DNA from: Cladorhizidae sp. MBARI D1340-BT2
Taxonomy: Eukaryota > Porifera > Demospongiae > Poecilosclerida > Cladorhizidae
DNA: 64,000 nucleotides
Direction of reading: 5' to 3'
Assembly: GCA_028752905.1 (NCBI GenBank)
Contig: JAQNBH010000006.1
Location: forward strand, 29,641,910-29,705,909
Part shown: piece by piece, positions 48,241 through 59,828 of the stretch
How positions within the stretch are numbered: the stretch's first letter is position 1
Layout of the letters: the number at the start of each line of letters is the position of its first letter
Notes under the pieces: model-generated
What the model was told of the DNA's origin: nothing
Databases searched by the model: none
Seen by the model: only the letters and a program-made list of their open reading frames with translations
Position numbers and translations under genes: made by a program

Positions 48241-49450
48241 ACTTCCATTCTCTGATTCGACAATCTTCAGCTTCACTTTCTCTGGTTCGATGTTCTTCAT
48301 CCTCTCTTTCTCTGGTTCAACGTTGTTCCACTCCTCTTTCTCTGGTTCGACATTCTTCCGCTACTTTTTCTCTGGTTCGACGTTCTTCCGCCTCTCTTTC
48401 TCTGATTCGATAATCTCCTGCTTCTCTTTCTCTTTGTTCGACCTTTTTCCACTTCTATTTCTTTGGTTCAACATTCTTCCACCTCTCATTCTCTTGTTCG
48501 ACGTTCTTCCGCTACTCTTTCTCTTGTTCGACGTTCTTCCACTTCCCTTTCTCTTGGTTCGACCTTTTTCCACTTCTCTTTCTCTGATTCGACAATCTTC
48601 TGCTTCACTTTCTCTGGTTCGATGTTCTTCCAGTACTCTTTCTCTTGTTCAACGTTCTTCCACTACTCTTTCTCTGGTTCGACATTCTTCCGCCTCTCTT
48701 TCTCAGGTTCGACGTTCTTCCGCTTCCCTTTCTCTGATTCGACAATCTTCCACACCTCTTTCTCTTTGTTCGACTTTTTTCCATTCTCTTTCTCTGATTC
48801 AACATTCTTCCACTTCTCTTTCTCTTGTTCGATGTTCTTCTGCCTCTCTTTCTCTTGTTCGACATTCTTCCACCTCTCTTTCTCTTTGTTGGACCTTTTT
48901 CCACTTCTCTTTCTCTGATTCGACAATCTTCTGCTTCACTTTCTCTGGTTCGATGTTCTTCCACTACTCTTTCTCTTGTTCAACGTTCTTCCACCTCTCT
49001 TTCTCTGATTCGACATTCTTCCGCTACTCTTTCTCAGGTTCGACATTCTTCCGCTTCCCTTTCTCTGATTCGACAATCTTCCGTTTCTCTTTCTCTTTGT
49101 TCGACCTTTTTCCATTCTCTTTCTCTGGTTCAACATTTTTCCACCTCTCTTTCTCTTGTTCGACGTTCTTCCGCTACTCTTTCTCTTGTTCGACGTTCTT
49201 CCGCTACTCTTTCTCTTTGTTGGACTTTTTCCACTTCTGTTTCTCTGATTCGACAATCTTCCGCTTCTCTTTCTCTTGTTCGACGTTCTTCTGCTTCACT
49301 TTGTCTTGGTTCGACCATTTTTTACTTCTCATTCACTGATTCGACAATCTTCCTCTTCTCTTTCTCTGGTTCGACGTTCTTCCGCTCACTTTCTCTGGTT
49401 CAACGTCAATGTTTTTCTGCTTCTCTTTCTCTGGTTCGGCATTCTTTCTC
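48241..49450 (-). repeat. 30-bp coding-capable minisatellite, about 40 units
   Basis: Units follow GGTTCGACGTTCTTCCGCTT plus CTCTTTCTCT, with internal variants (GATTCGACAATC, TTGTTCGAC, TTTGTTCGACCTTTTTCC). Most units keep a length of 30 (or 33) so several frames on both strands stay open for hundreds of codons. On the minus strand one frame is a charged helical repeat (EKERRKNVEP), following a non-repetitive lead from 49608 (MTDMEYTNMDYQEGLVKPST). On the plus strand it reads as Ser/Phe or Ser/Leu repeats. A charged minus-strand repeat protein is the more plausible if any is expressed. No splice or promoter evidence is visible. Confidence 0.85.
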
Positions 49451-49619
49451 TTCTCTACCTTCAATTCATCTGTTCTCCTCCAGTCAGGATTAATGTCTGG
49501 ATGGCTTCCAGTGGGTTGGGGAATTCTGTTGTAGTCCTTGTCATTTAAGGTCGATGGCTTGACTAGCCCTTCTTGATAATCCATATTTGTGTACTCCATG
49601 TCAGTCATCTGAACTTGCT

Positions 49620-50590
49620 CTCTTTGTAGTTTCTCAGTTTACTCCCCTCGCTCTGTTCTGTCTGCTCTCTCAGACTTGTCATTCGCCTTGTTACTTGATG
49701 TCATTTCTTGCATAAAATGGGGGGCAAAATACAAAAATACACAATATGTAAATAATATGCAAACACTATGCACAATATCAAACAATATACACACAGAAAT
49801 GCTGAAAACGTGCTCTCACTTCTCCGAATCAACCAAGCTGAGCCAATGGTGTGAGGCCTACGATTGTCAGTTGTACCCTAATGAGTTGGCAGGCAAATAT
49901 GTACAGGATGTGGGAAGTCATCTTTGAGTACTAACTTCTATGGTTTGTTCTTTTTGTGAGATGTCCGCACCATGATTTGTTAACCCCATTCATATTGAAC
50001 ATGTTCATCTTGAGATTTGGGTATACCTAAAGTGGTTGAGCTAATGTGCATCAAGTATTAGCTTATGAGGCTATATAGGAGCACTCAGGAGCATTGAGAA
50101 ACATTTATAGCTTGTGTAGCTCTAGTTATTGTGGATGAGCAACTCTAGAACCTGCATCCCTTTATTTTGTGCCTGCACACCAGAGATGTTTGTATTGTTA
50201 ATTATATCATAGTCTGCAAACATGCTGGTAGCAATTGCCAGGTTGGCTAATCCATGTATGTCTGCCCAAGGTTATCACCTGTTACTGTTAGGATAAATCT
50301 TTGTTAAATGTATGTTTTATAAGGGATAAAAAAGGTTTTGTAGAAAAGCTTCCTTACTCATATTAAATATGCAATTGTAAAGGTTGTTATAAAATTTCTT
50401 GTAAACTAGGGTTCATAGGACAACCCATTGGGTTTATATTTACTTATAATTATGCCTTCTAGGAATGGATTTTGGTTGATTCATAAATTTAGAGACTGGA
50501 AAATTTCAGCCAAATCTTGGGAGATCTAAGGAACTTCTTTGCCATAAGCCTCTGCCGCTCCATTAACTTGCTTATTGATGTTGATAATTT
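49620..50590. other. No recognisable gene
   Basis: AT-rich with short frames only; nothing supported apart from the exon-like relic at 50600. Confidence 0.45.
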
Positions 50591-50599
50591 ACTCATCAG

Positions 50600-50638
50600 A
50601 CTGAATCCATTTCTGATGAAGAAGCCTATAAAATCCTG
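50600..50638 (+). pseudogene. Relic of the B-type small exon
   Basis: Bounded by TCATCAG and GTATGT. The start ACTGAATCCATTTCTGATGA and the ending AAATCCTG follow the B exons of 56.7-60.6 kb (TxSFSDEQA). It is 39 nt where four members are 37 or 40 nt, so its reading phase is off by one. No matching A exon is clear upstream. It suggests the repeat family once extended further, or that a copy was scattered 6 kb upstream. Confidence 0.55.
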
Positions 50639-50966
50639 GTATGTTTGATTGATTATGGATACTGTTTAAAAAAAATAATTAATGATAACATTTTTCCATG
50701 GCATAACTATTTGTAAATGTAACTTTTTCCCTCATAAGTCCATTAAAGCTATCATCGGTTTGCAAATACAATAAGCTTTAGTTTTGTAATAGAAGTAACT
50801 CATTGAGTTAAGCAAATAAAAGCTATATTGCAGACAAATTCGTAGCAAATAAATCTGTTCAGAAATCCCTCCTACCTAGAGATTGAGCATGAGTTATAGG
50901 TGGTCATCCCTCACTGGATTTTTAGTGGCAGTCAAAATAATCCACGGCATTTAATCATGTATCTGA

Positions 50967-51608
50967 GGGGACAATGGTATTTAATTTTTTAATTTTTTAC
51001 TTACGGTTACCACTTTAGAGCTCCATAAATTCTGTATGTAAACTTCATTGTATGGACTTCATATATAGCTTAAATGATAGGTCTCTCTGTGTGCTCTCTT
51101 TTGATACTAAAATATGTTTTATACGTATAACTATAGCCAAGTTACTAGAACTAAAGTGGAGGGAACTTCAAAACCTGAATGGCCGCTTAAATATCTCCAG
51201 ATTGCAAAGTGTTAAAGATTTGAAATTAGCACCAATGGCTAGAGCAAGCTCTACTCTATTCAACGAGTGTTTTCATTAGGTGTTAAAATGTAAGTACATG
51301 GTCAAGCACGTGGGTGAAATGTAGCTTCCTCTAGCCACTGGTGCTAATTTCAAATCTTTAGCACCTTGCAATCGGGAGATATTTATGCAGCCATTCAGGT
51401 TTTAAAGTTCCCTCCACTCAAGGTATAGTAACGTGGCTATAGATATATCTATGAAAAATATTTTAGTATTAAAAGAGAGCACACAGAGAGACCTATCTTT
51501 TGGCATATATTAAGGCCATACCATGAAGTTTACAGAATCTACGGGGCTCTAAAATGGTAACCATAAGTAAAAGGAAAAGATTAAAAAAATACCGTTGCCA
51601 CCCCCCTT
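50967..51608. mobile_element. Foldback element with arms of about 285 bp
   Basis: Left arm 50967-51254 and right arm 51331-51608 are diverged reverse complements around a spacer of about 75 bp. Paired blocks include GGTTACCACTTTAGAGCTCC with GGGGCTCTAAAATGGTAACC, GGTCTCTCTGTGTGCTCTCT with AGAGAGCACACAGAGAGACC, and GGGAACTTCAAAACCTGAAT with ATTCAGGTTTTAAAGTTCCC. The outer tips are AT-rich around GGTATTTAA. The arms contain one unit of the outer satellite family of 28.7-32.3 kb. No coding capacity. Confidence 0.85.
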
Positions 51609-52129
51609 AGTGATTGATCAAACAATTTTTTGTGTTTTATTATAATTATATATTTGTAGCTATTACTTATTTCAATGTAAAACTTTTAACACAAAATTTA
51701 AGAAAAGGAATCCATTCACTAATGCCTCTTTCTCAGCAGTAAAAAGATGAGAAAAAGAATGTTCCTAGAAGCAATCGTGGTTGTTAAAAAATTTTTTTTT
51801 TAAATCATGCTCACTCTCACTCAAACTTGAAATACATTTTTTTAAACTTTTATAAAGATTTGCACACTGGACATGTACAGTTTTTAAAGATATTGAGCTT
51901 TGTGGAGCATTATTATAATTTTTTGTTGTGTTGCAGAGCCTGCTTGCCTTCTTCCTGGCTATTGTACTTGTTAAAAATATCTCGGGGTATTTACTCCAAT
52001 TCTTAATATTTCAGGATGGTTCACGTCATATTGTGAACCAGCCTTTAAAATAAAAACTATGGAGTATGAATATATCCTTAACAACCCATTGAGTGTGTGG
52101 TGCATGTAGGCACACTTAACATACAGTAT

Positions 52130-52345
52130 AGGGGTTGGGATAAAGCTAGGGCTAGAGTTAGGGCTATGGCTAGTATTATAGTTAGGCCTAGGGCTAGAGA
52201 TATGGCTAAGGTTGGGGCTGAGATAGGGCTAAAGCTAGGAGTATAGTTGGGCTTGGACTAGAATTGGGGCTAAGGCAGGGATAGAGTTAGAGCAAACGCT
52301 AGCGCTAAAGTTAGGGCTAATACTAGAGCTAGACATGTTGCATGA
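52130..52345 (+). repeat. Degenerate hexamer repeat related to TTAGGGCTA
   Basis: GGGCTAGAGTTAGGGCTATG and similar strings repeat for about 215 bp, mixing GGGCTA, TTAGGG and GGCTAGAG hexamers. Reverse-complement bits (CTAGCCCTAG) occur near 52395, 56175 and 59460. Confidence 0.75.
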
Positions 52346-52349
52346 TCCC

Positions 52350-53640
52350 ACTGTAGTACTTGTGGCAAGCCTTCTATAATAGTCCTAGTTCTTTTCTAGC
52401 TCTAGCCCTAGCACTAGGCTATAAGACACAATGGTTGTCTGTCTGCATACTAATTTATAGTTACAATTTTCTAGGTGTTTATGGTGCCCTCTATGAGACA
52501 AACAGAAATTCATCACTCCCACCCCCACCTTCTCCCATCCACACACCCCTCCAGAGAATGCTTGCTCCTGCCTCTCCCTAAGTTGACCATAATCTAAAAC
52601 ACAGTTGAACCATGTATCTGCCTTAGTTTGGCTGTAATGTCTGTTTTAAAGTTTTGGGCCATTGACTAAGGGTCCAAAACCTTCCCAGTGTAGGGCAGTT
52701 CTAGACATGTGTTTGGAGGCCAAAGATGGCCAAGCCAATAAACTGCATGCATGCATGCTATATACACACAAAATGCAGATTCCTATGTATTGACCTAGGA
52801 AAATTTTCTATAAAAATTTACATCAAGCTATATTGTGTGTGTGAGTGTGTATTATATTTATATTTAATTCTGTATAGACCCCAACACAAGCTTCAGTGTT
52901 TCTAGAATTACAATAACTTTTCTCAATAATCAAATTCAAATTTTACTCTCGTGTTTTGTGCTAGATGCTCTAGCATTCATCTATTTAGAAAGTTATTGAA
53001 TTGCTTGTCAACTGAAAGTTCGTTGATTGCAAATTAATTCTTTTTATCTCGAATTCATTTGGATTTGGCCATCCCAGAGAAACTAATAACTCTACTTCCT
53101 CTTGGAGCCAATACTCTCACATGGCATCTACTTGTGGATAATCCACAACGGTACTTTTCTACTTTGGTTAAGCATCAATCATGACTATATCTCCTCCTGT
53201 TCCACACCAAATATTTCTTCCATCGCTGATGAGATGTCCACATATGACACCCTCCAGCTCCTCTATACAGCAGTTCAAACATCCTTCATCCCTTACTACA
53301 CATAATTATGATACATACATTCATGGATTGATTGCATCTGCACTTGGGCACTGCTTCACAAGTGGTTGTATTCATTGGTCATATTCTTGCCTGCTAATGC
53401 TACAGGTACTCTATATAAGTAAAGGTCCTCTATTGCAAAGGTGTAAAGCTGCAACTGAAGTTTCCTCTCCCACTACCACTTTCCCTTTCAAGATTTGGGG
53501 AGGTGTGTGTGGTTGGCAGTGTTTGTCTATTCTTGCCGCCACGCGGTACCTCCCTTGTATTGCTGTTGTGATAAAGTCCTGCTTTTGTTTATTGTGATAT
53601 TCAGCATATGCAACTGATTCAGTGGATTGGCCCGAAAGGA
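52350..53640. other. No recognisable gene upstream of the death-domain frame
   Basis: Open frames of 67-138 codons at 53.1-53.6 kb have no recognisable domain. A 5' exon of the death-domain gene might lie here, but I could not pick one. Confidence 0.4.
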
Positions 53641-53643
53641 GAG

Positions 53644-53941
53644 TGACGAGAATTACGACTTTATAATGAGCTAGCGGCAGATTGGAATAAAGCAGCAGAA
53701 ATAATTGGTGATACTGCGACGAGGCTAATAGCATCCATGTATATAGGCAACCTCGAGAAGTGCATGAGGGCCATCATGGAGAAATGGATGAAGAATACAC
53801 CAAAAATGAATATCCAATGCACATGGAGGGGCCTGTGCAAATTGTTAGTACGCATGGAACTTAGTGAAGTCGGTAAAAATTTGAGAGAGGCATTTGACGC
53901 TGACCACACTGACTTGAAGGACAACTTTGAGACATCTGAAA
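53644..53941 (+). CDS. Death-domain-like exon (possible 5' part of the repeated-exon gene)
   Basis: Open from just after a TGA at 53641-53643. It encodes LYNELAADWNKAAEIIG, then NLEKCMRAIMEKWMKN, CTWRGLCKLLVRMELSEVG and KNLREAF. The pattern (L-xx-LA-xx-W-xx-A-xx-IG; N-xx-CM-xx-M-xx-W; TW-xx-L-xx-L-xx-M-LSEVG-xx-L) is that of the six-helix death domain used in apoptotic and innate-immune adaptors. A donor GAAA|GTGAGC at 53941/53942 ends the frame in phase 1, the phase needed by the downstream A exons. The 5' acceptor is unclear and the TGA sits close to the start of helix 1, so a truncated or decayed domain is possible. Confidence 0.6.
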
Positions 53942-53984
53942 GTGAGCTAGTATTATTGTGTTGTTCATCTGCGCAGTAGAACCT

Positions 53985-54520
53985 TCCTTTCTCTTGAGCT
54001 TCTAACTATAGGAGCTAGTGATATTGTGTTGTTTATTTGTCAGTTCATCTCCCTTACCCTTGGGTTCCTAACTATGGGAGTTAGTGGTATTGTGTTATTG
54101 ATCTGGGCAGTGTAACCTCTCTTACACTTGGGCTACTAACTATGGGGGCTAGTGGTATTGTGTTGTTGATGTGTCAGTGGACCTTCGGTTCCTAACTATG
54201 GGAGCTAGTGGTAGTGTGTTGCTGATATGTGCAGTGGAACCACCATTACACTGGGCTTCTAACTATTGGAGCTAATACTATTGTGTTGTTGTGTGAGAAG
54301 AACCTCCCTTAGCATTGTGCTCCTAACTATGGGAGATAGTTGATGTGTGCAGTTGAACCTCCCTTACACTTGGGCTCCTAACTATGGGAGCTAGTTGATG
54401 TGTGCAGTGCAACCTCCCTTACAATTGGGCTCTAACTATGGGAGCTAGTGGTTTTGTGTTTTGATGCATACAATAGAACCTCCCTTACCTTGTGCTCCTA
54501 ATCATAGGACCTAGTGCATA
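53985..54520 (+). repeat. Intronic minisatellite, about 60-70 bp unit
   Basis: About nine units containing CTCCTAACTATGGGAGCTAG, TGGTATTGTGTTGTTGAT, GTGCAGTGGAACCTCCCTTA and CACTTGGG. It begins about 45 bp after the candidate donor of the death-domain exon. No gene is recognised from 54521 to 56544. Confidence 0.9.
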
Positions 54521-56544
54521 TGGGATGTGGGTTTGGACAGACCACTGTTTACAGAGAGAATGCCACACACACAATCATGACCTACCAAGTTCATATGCAT
54601 TTTCCAATACTTATAGAAAAAAATTGTAGCATTGAGTATGTTCCAGAAGACTTGGTACTTTTCATAGCTGAGGCTTCATTTTGATAAATGGATAGTCAAG
54701 TGCACTGTCATTTTGCTTGAGAGCTACAGAAATGTCAACAAAGAGTGGAACCTCTGATGCTGCATTTTAAGCTAGCATATAGTCTATATATATTGTATTC
54801 CTGAGATGCAATAGTTGCCTTCTAGCAGTATAAAGAGAGAGGCTGCCACAAGCATTTTGTGGAGTAGTATTCACTCAACCTGCAACAACATGCAATGCTT
54901 AGTCTGGGGCGGCACTTGCAAATTAGGAGTGATCTGGCTATTGTGGTAAGTAATATGATTAACACCGCGTGTTTACTGTTTGAAAATCAGTTATGTTGTC
55001 AATCTTCACAAAATTATCTGTGATCATAATTATTTGCTTACAAAATAATTAGTCAATAGTCAATGGCATTATATTGTCTTGCTTCATGGTTAAAATACAT
55101 TCTCCTCTATGTATATACTTAAAGACCATTCGCTGGAAGCATTGGTTGCAGACATCACAAAATCAACATTTGCAAAATACTCTGTATCTTACAGGTCTAC
55201 AGCAATCCTTATACTCAAGCCATTATTTTCAATAGCTCATCCATATATTGAGGACTGAAGTAGTGTTCTATTTTTTGGCAAGCAATTCATCAATTATATC
55301 CTGAAAAAACTTATATCTTGGAATCATCCTTCCTCATCAACTTCAGCAGCTTATAAAAATTTCTATCACTACTGGTCGTTGAGGCCACTGATTGCACATC
55401 CCGGTCTAGCAAAGAACTTGAGGCACGAAATGATTTTCAAAATGTGGTGATGGTTAGTAGCCATTGCTATGACAGAGAACTGCTAAGTATCTCACTTACA
55501 TTGTGTGTTGTTGTGAAGGTAGTTAGTTGTATTCCACAGAACTCTTGTGACACTGCCTCTGTTCATGCTGCTTGAAGGAAATGATTGCATATTTCAAATT
55601 ACAGAAACCTTTGGATAGCTACTAGTATATTATTACCTACCAGACTGTATGTTTGCATAAAATTATCCAGTTAGCAATTTCATACTTACATACCTAGCAT
55701 CAGAGATTAAAGCCTCATAGATTTTCCTTGTCACAAGTTTCAAGCAAAGGTAACAATGCACACGATCTTCCAAATGAAGCCACCACTTCGAAGAGAACTA
55801 TGTCTCCTGGAATGAACCTAACACTACTATCTTTTCCATAAGGTTGCTTGGGGGGGAAATTAGCTTGGTTGTGAGGCTCATTATTGAAAGGTGAGGATCA
55901 TTGTCCATGGGAAGCATTAGAAACATGTTAAGAAATATTGCCAGCCATATTAAAACATGAACACACGATCTCAGATTGCTGGTACTTTTCATTGCACAGC
56001 AAAGCACTAAAGGTTGAGCAGTTCAATCGAGATTGTGGACTTCCCTGTCTGCTGGGTAGCCACACTTGAGAGCCTAAATTTGAACACATGAAACCATAAT
56101 TTTTCTTTATTCAGTTTTTATCACCAAAAAAATGGAAAAGAAAGCAAAAATTTATATTTGTTATCAATAGGAACCTCTAGCCCTAGCCACCTACTACTCT
56201 AAAGCCCTAGCAGTTTTAGAACTTCTAACTCTTGACAACCATTACATGAACAATTGCCGAGAAATATATATATTGAGTTTTGTTTTTGATCTATCATTTT
56301 ACTCAGCTTATGATTATTGTGTATTAGTGCAAAGTTAAACAGAAACTTGGAGCTCTGGACTGATAGTGTATTAGGATGTAGGTGGTGAAAAATGGAAATC
56401 ATTGACCTCCTTTTAATGTCATATAATTCTGACGTTCCACTCGTTCTTTATAACAATTTGCTATTTACAATACATTTATACAGCTGTGAGTTATTGTCCC
56501 TGCATAATATGAATGCATTCTTGGTATATTTCTTCAAACTTTAG

Positions 56545-56712
56545 TTCCTGGATTGCCTACAAGTGATGGTACAAAAATTGGAACATCAGCAAGTCTTCCA
56601 TTCAAAAGATCCACACAGGTGAGCCATTATTCTACTGTTGTGTTTGCTTGATTTAATGAATGTTTTATTTTTCAGACTCCATCCTTCCCTGAACAAGCCA
56701 GTCAGAATACTG
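56545..56712 (+). CDS. Repeated-exon pair 1 (A1 56545-56618, B1 56676-56712)
   Basis: A1 (74 nt) follows a TTTAG acceptor and ends CACACAG|GTGAGC. It encodes PGLPTSDGTKIGTSASLPFK then RSTQ. B1 (37 nt) lies between TTCAG and G|GTAAGT and encodes TPSFPEQASQNT plus the first base of a codon. The 57-bp intron is typical of compact invertebrate genes. A starts with two codon bases and B ends with one, so pairs can be strung in any number without changing frame. Pair length is 111 nt, or 37 residues. Signals and phase are intact. Function unknown; the product is Pro/Ser/Thr-rich and probably unstructured. Confidence 0.7.
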
Positions 56713-57198
56713 GTAAGTGTAACTTAGTTTGGAATACTGGATTTTATTGAATGTGTATTTTTCCATGTGGAAGAAATTGGTCCATACAATAAAAGTGCCA
56801 CAGTAAATTAATCAACAAACAGAGAGGATCAACAAACACAGAGGTTATATTTTTCATCGGGTTATCCAAGATAAAGATCTACTTTTTAGGTCAATAATTT
56901 CAAAATGAAATATGTACCAAAGGAATTGAAACATGAAATATCGTGTCTATTCATATCCAATTTTTCTCAGCTCATGTTCAAAGATGTAAGTCAAGAAAGT
57001 AGAGTGACTCTTACAATTTTAAGATATACTTTGCTGTTGTTTTAAATCTGTTTTAAATGCACACAGCACTCTTTTAACACCCGTTGGGGGAAAGTGGGTA
57101 TTAAAACTACACCACTGCAGTATATGGCACCAAACATTGATTGTATAGTATTACACAGTATGAATGCATTCTATGATCACACATATTTTTTTATCCAG

Positions 57199-57367
57199 GA
57201 TTGCCTACAAGTGCTGTTCCAAAAGTTGGCCTATCAGGAGGTCTTCCAGCCACACATGTGAACCAACACTCTATTGTTGTGTTTGTTTGCTTAATTTAAT
57301 GTGATTTTTGGTTATTCCTACAGGCTCAATCTTTTTCTGGTGAGCAAGCCTATGAAATTCCTTCCTG
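57199..57367 (+). CDS. Repeated-exon pair 2 (A2 57199-57257, B2 57324-57367; B2 out of phase)
   Basis: A2 (59 nt) after TTATCCAG encodes GLPTSAVPKVGLSGGLPATH and ends CACACAT|GTGAAC. B2 (44 nt) after CTACAG encodes AQSFSGEQAYEIP. It carries a 4-nt TTCC duplication before the donor TG|GTATGTG, making it 44 instead of 40 nt, so joining to the next A exon would shift the frame unless B2 is skipped. The A2 subtype pairs with A5. Confidence 0.65.
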
Positions 57368-58946
57368 GTATGTGTTACTTACTTTGCAATAGTGCATTAC
57401 TGTTTGTGGGATTTTAGGTACTGTTAACAAGATCCTCTCAGAATAAATAAAGAAATTATGTAACATCCTTGACATAAGAAGCCTAACACTCCAAAGGTTT
57501 AGCTTAATTAGAAAACCTATGATTTTTTATATTAGTGTGATGAACACATGCCGATAATTATGTCATATTAAATGTTGTGTCTGTTCATGTCCCATTTTTC
57601 GTGGCTTATGTCACATACATTAAAGTTTTCACTTCAGTCTGCCTTAAAGTCAGCACCTTCCACATAGCAAGTGCCCATTATACAGTTTTCTCTGATCTAT
57701 GATTTGACTTGTTACTTGAAGAAACTGCCGAATGCATAATAGGATAGCAAAGATAGCAAAGATAGAAGGTAGTATAACAATAAAAATGCATTGCTAGACT
57801 TGGATGAAGCTAAAGTTGACAACCTGGAAGCAGTTAAAGCAGAGGCACTGGCTAGACTTTTGTTAAAACCATGAAATTCTCACCTAGAGCTAACTAACCT
57901 CTAACTTCATTACAGTGGTAACACAGGGTGTCTATTTAAAATAACCGTGCAAATTACATAATGCAAGCGCCCATCCATCAGATATTCAAGGTGAGTAGCT
58001 AGTTCAGCTCCCTTTATGTCCTTTAGGGTAGATATTACTGAGTGGCACTGCAGTGGCATAAGTGCATGTGTGTATGTACAGCCAGGTATTGCAATAGTAC
58101 TCTCTATATTGGCACATTTCAAAATAGGTTGAAAAAAACTCATGTCTTAGCTGCAACTTATTTAGGCAGTTTTTTATCATCCTAAAGGTGGTTTCTTCTA
58201 TTTTTTGCTCCAAATAGAATTCCAGCTTACCATGAATTCACTATGGTAGTACCTAGCAGATTAAAAAAATAAACGAATTAAAACCTGGATTCATTTTTAA
58301 AATATATTTAAGTCCATCTATAACAAACTGAAATTGGTAAAGAACTGAAATTGGTAAAGAAGATCAACACTATAATTGACTTGTTTATGTGTGCTATTTA
58401 GCTAAACTGAGCTCAATTGGCAGCTACATGTTGCATGCTTGCAACCAGCACCATTCTATGCTTGAATTGCTTGACTCATATTCTATTCTTGCTCGGTTGC
58501 AATGCATCGACTGCAATAATTGTTTGTGCTCTATTAGAGTTTGATATGCTTTATTTGAGTTTCAACTATAGAATTAAAATTTATTAGAGCTGTCAGAAAC
58601 TGCCCTTGCATGTAGGAGGTGTCTGACATACTTGGAGAAGCATTAATGCCTCCAGCTCGTGAATGAGTCAAACTAATCTTCCTCCACATCATTATAAGAT
58701 GCATCTGGGTGAGTTCCATACATATTCAATTTGTTCAATACATGGAATTATGAACTCCTCCGGAACTTTAAACATGAAATTCTAAACTAAGCTCACTCTC
58801 TAACAATGGATAGTGAAGATGATGGTCATTTCTACTCCAATGATGAGAAACTCAACCAGCATTTGCTTTTAGTATGAGGAAGAGCAACATGTGGAGATTT
58901 GTCTTTTTTGGGCATAGATTACAGTTAGCTATATGGATCAGTCCCA

Positions 58947-59020
58947 CATCTTCTCCATGTATTTAGACATCTTCCGAACACCACATCTTCTCCATGTATT
59001 TAGACATCTTCCGAACACAA
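58947..59020 (+). repeat. Perfect-looking 36-37 bp tandem duplication
   Basis: CACATCTTCTCCATGTATTT plus AGACATCTTCCGAACA occurs twice in a row, inside the long intron before A3. Recent slippage or an assembly duplicate. Confidence 0.85.
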
Positions 59021-59176
59021 GAAAATTTATCACAGCCTCAGTCATCCATTCAGTAAAAACAAAAGCACATCAAACTCAAATAAAATATGCCAAATATTTT
59101 GCAAACTAAATTTGCAGCTGTTCTGCTTTGACAAGTACATTCTGTTGTAAACTGTGATTATAATTATAGAATTTAG

Positions 59177-59348
59177 GCCCTGGATTGCCTACAAGCACTA
59201 TACAAAAAGGAAGGACATGAGGAGGAGGTCTTCCACTCAAGATACCCGCACAAGTGACTATTATTGTATGAGGTTGCTTATTATAATAATGATTGTTCTC
59301 TTCTTCAGCTTCAACCTTTTTCTGTTGAGCAAACTGATGAATATCCTG
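59177..59348 (+). pseudogene. Repeated-exon pair 3 (A3 59177-59253, B3 59309-59348; A3 has a stop)
   Basis: A3 (77 nt, length still 2 mod 3) begins PGLPTSTIQKGRT in the shared frame, followed at once by TGA. Compared with A1/A4 it has a small deletion and compensating insertions. Its donor CACAA|GTGACT is weaker. B3 (40 nt) encodes LQPFSVEQTDEYP with a good acceptor and a GTATGTG donor. If A3 is spliced in, the protein would end here, so A3 is either skipped, decayed, or a deliberate end. Confidence 0.65.
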
Positions 59349-59828
59349 GTATGTGTAAGTTACTGTGGAACACTGCTACGTTATTTTGTTTTTACCATAT
59401 GAATTATGCAAAAGAATTATGCAAAATAAATCGATTTTTTTTAATCAAAAGGAGCCACTAGCCCTCATTCTAACCCATGCTGCCTACAGTTCTACCGCTC
59501 TAGTATTTTAGAACTTGTATAATTTTTTTCAACAATCTGATGATGAAGTGCCAAGAAATATGTACTATAAGATGGTGTCAGATTATGTTCATTGTGTATT
59601 AGTGATTTGGTGTAAAGTTTAATAGCTCTGGACAGATGTTGGTATTTCCATATATCTAGGTGAAAAATGGAATGCTATCACCTCCTTTTAAGGTCATGTA
59701 ATTATGACGTTATGTCCACTTGTTCTTAATAATGCCCTGCAACTTAATATAATACAGCTCAGATTTATTATCCCTACATATATAGTATGAATGCATTCTT
59801 GATTTATATTTTGATTACTGAACTTTAG

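Larger units (their letters stand above)
56165..57610 (+). repeat. Duplicated block, copy 1 (exons A1-B1-A2-B2)
   Basis: Diverged copy of 59448-60870, recognisable through introns as well as exons: GGCACCAAACATTGATTGTA, AATAAATAAAGAAATTATGT, GACATAAGAAGCCTAA, GTAAGTCAAGAAAGTAG and others occur in the same order. Confidence 0.85.

Noticed and set aside
53181..53597. 138-codon plus-strand frame as the 5' exon of the death-domain gene
   Set aside because: Composition is irregular, no domain is recognisable, and no donor links it to the death-domain frame in a compatible phase.
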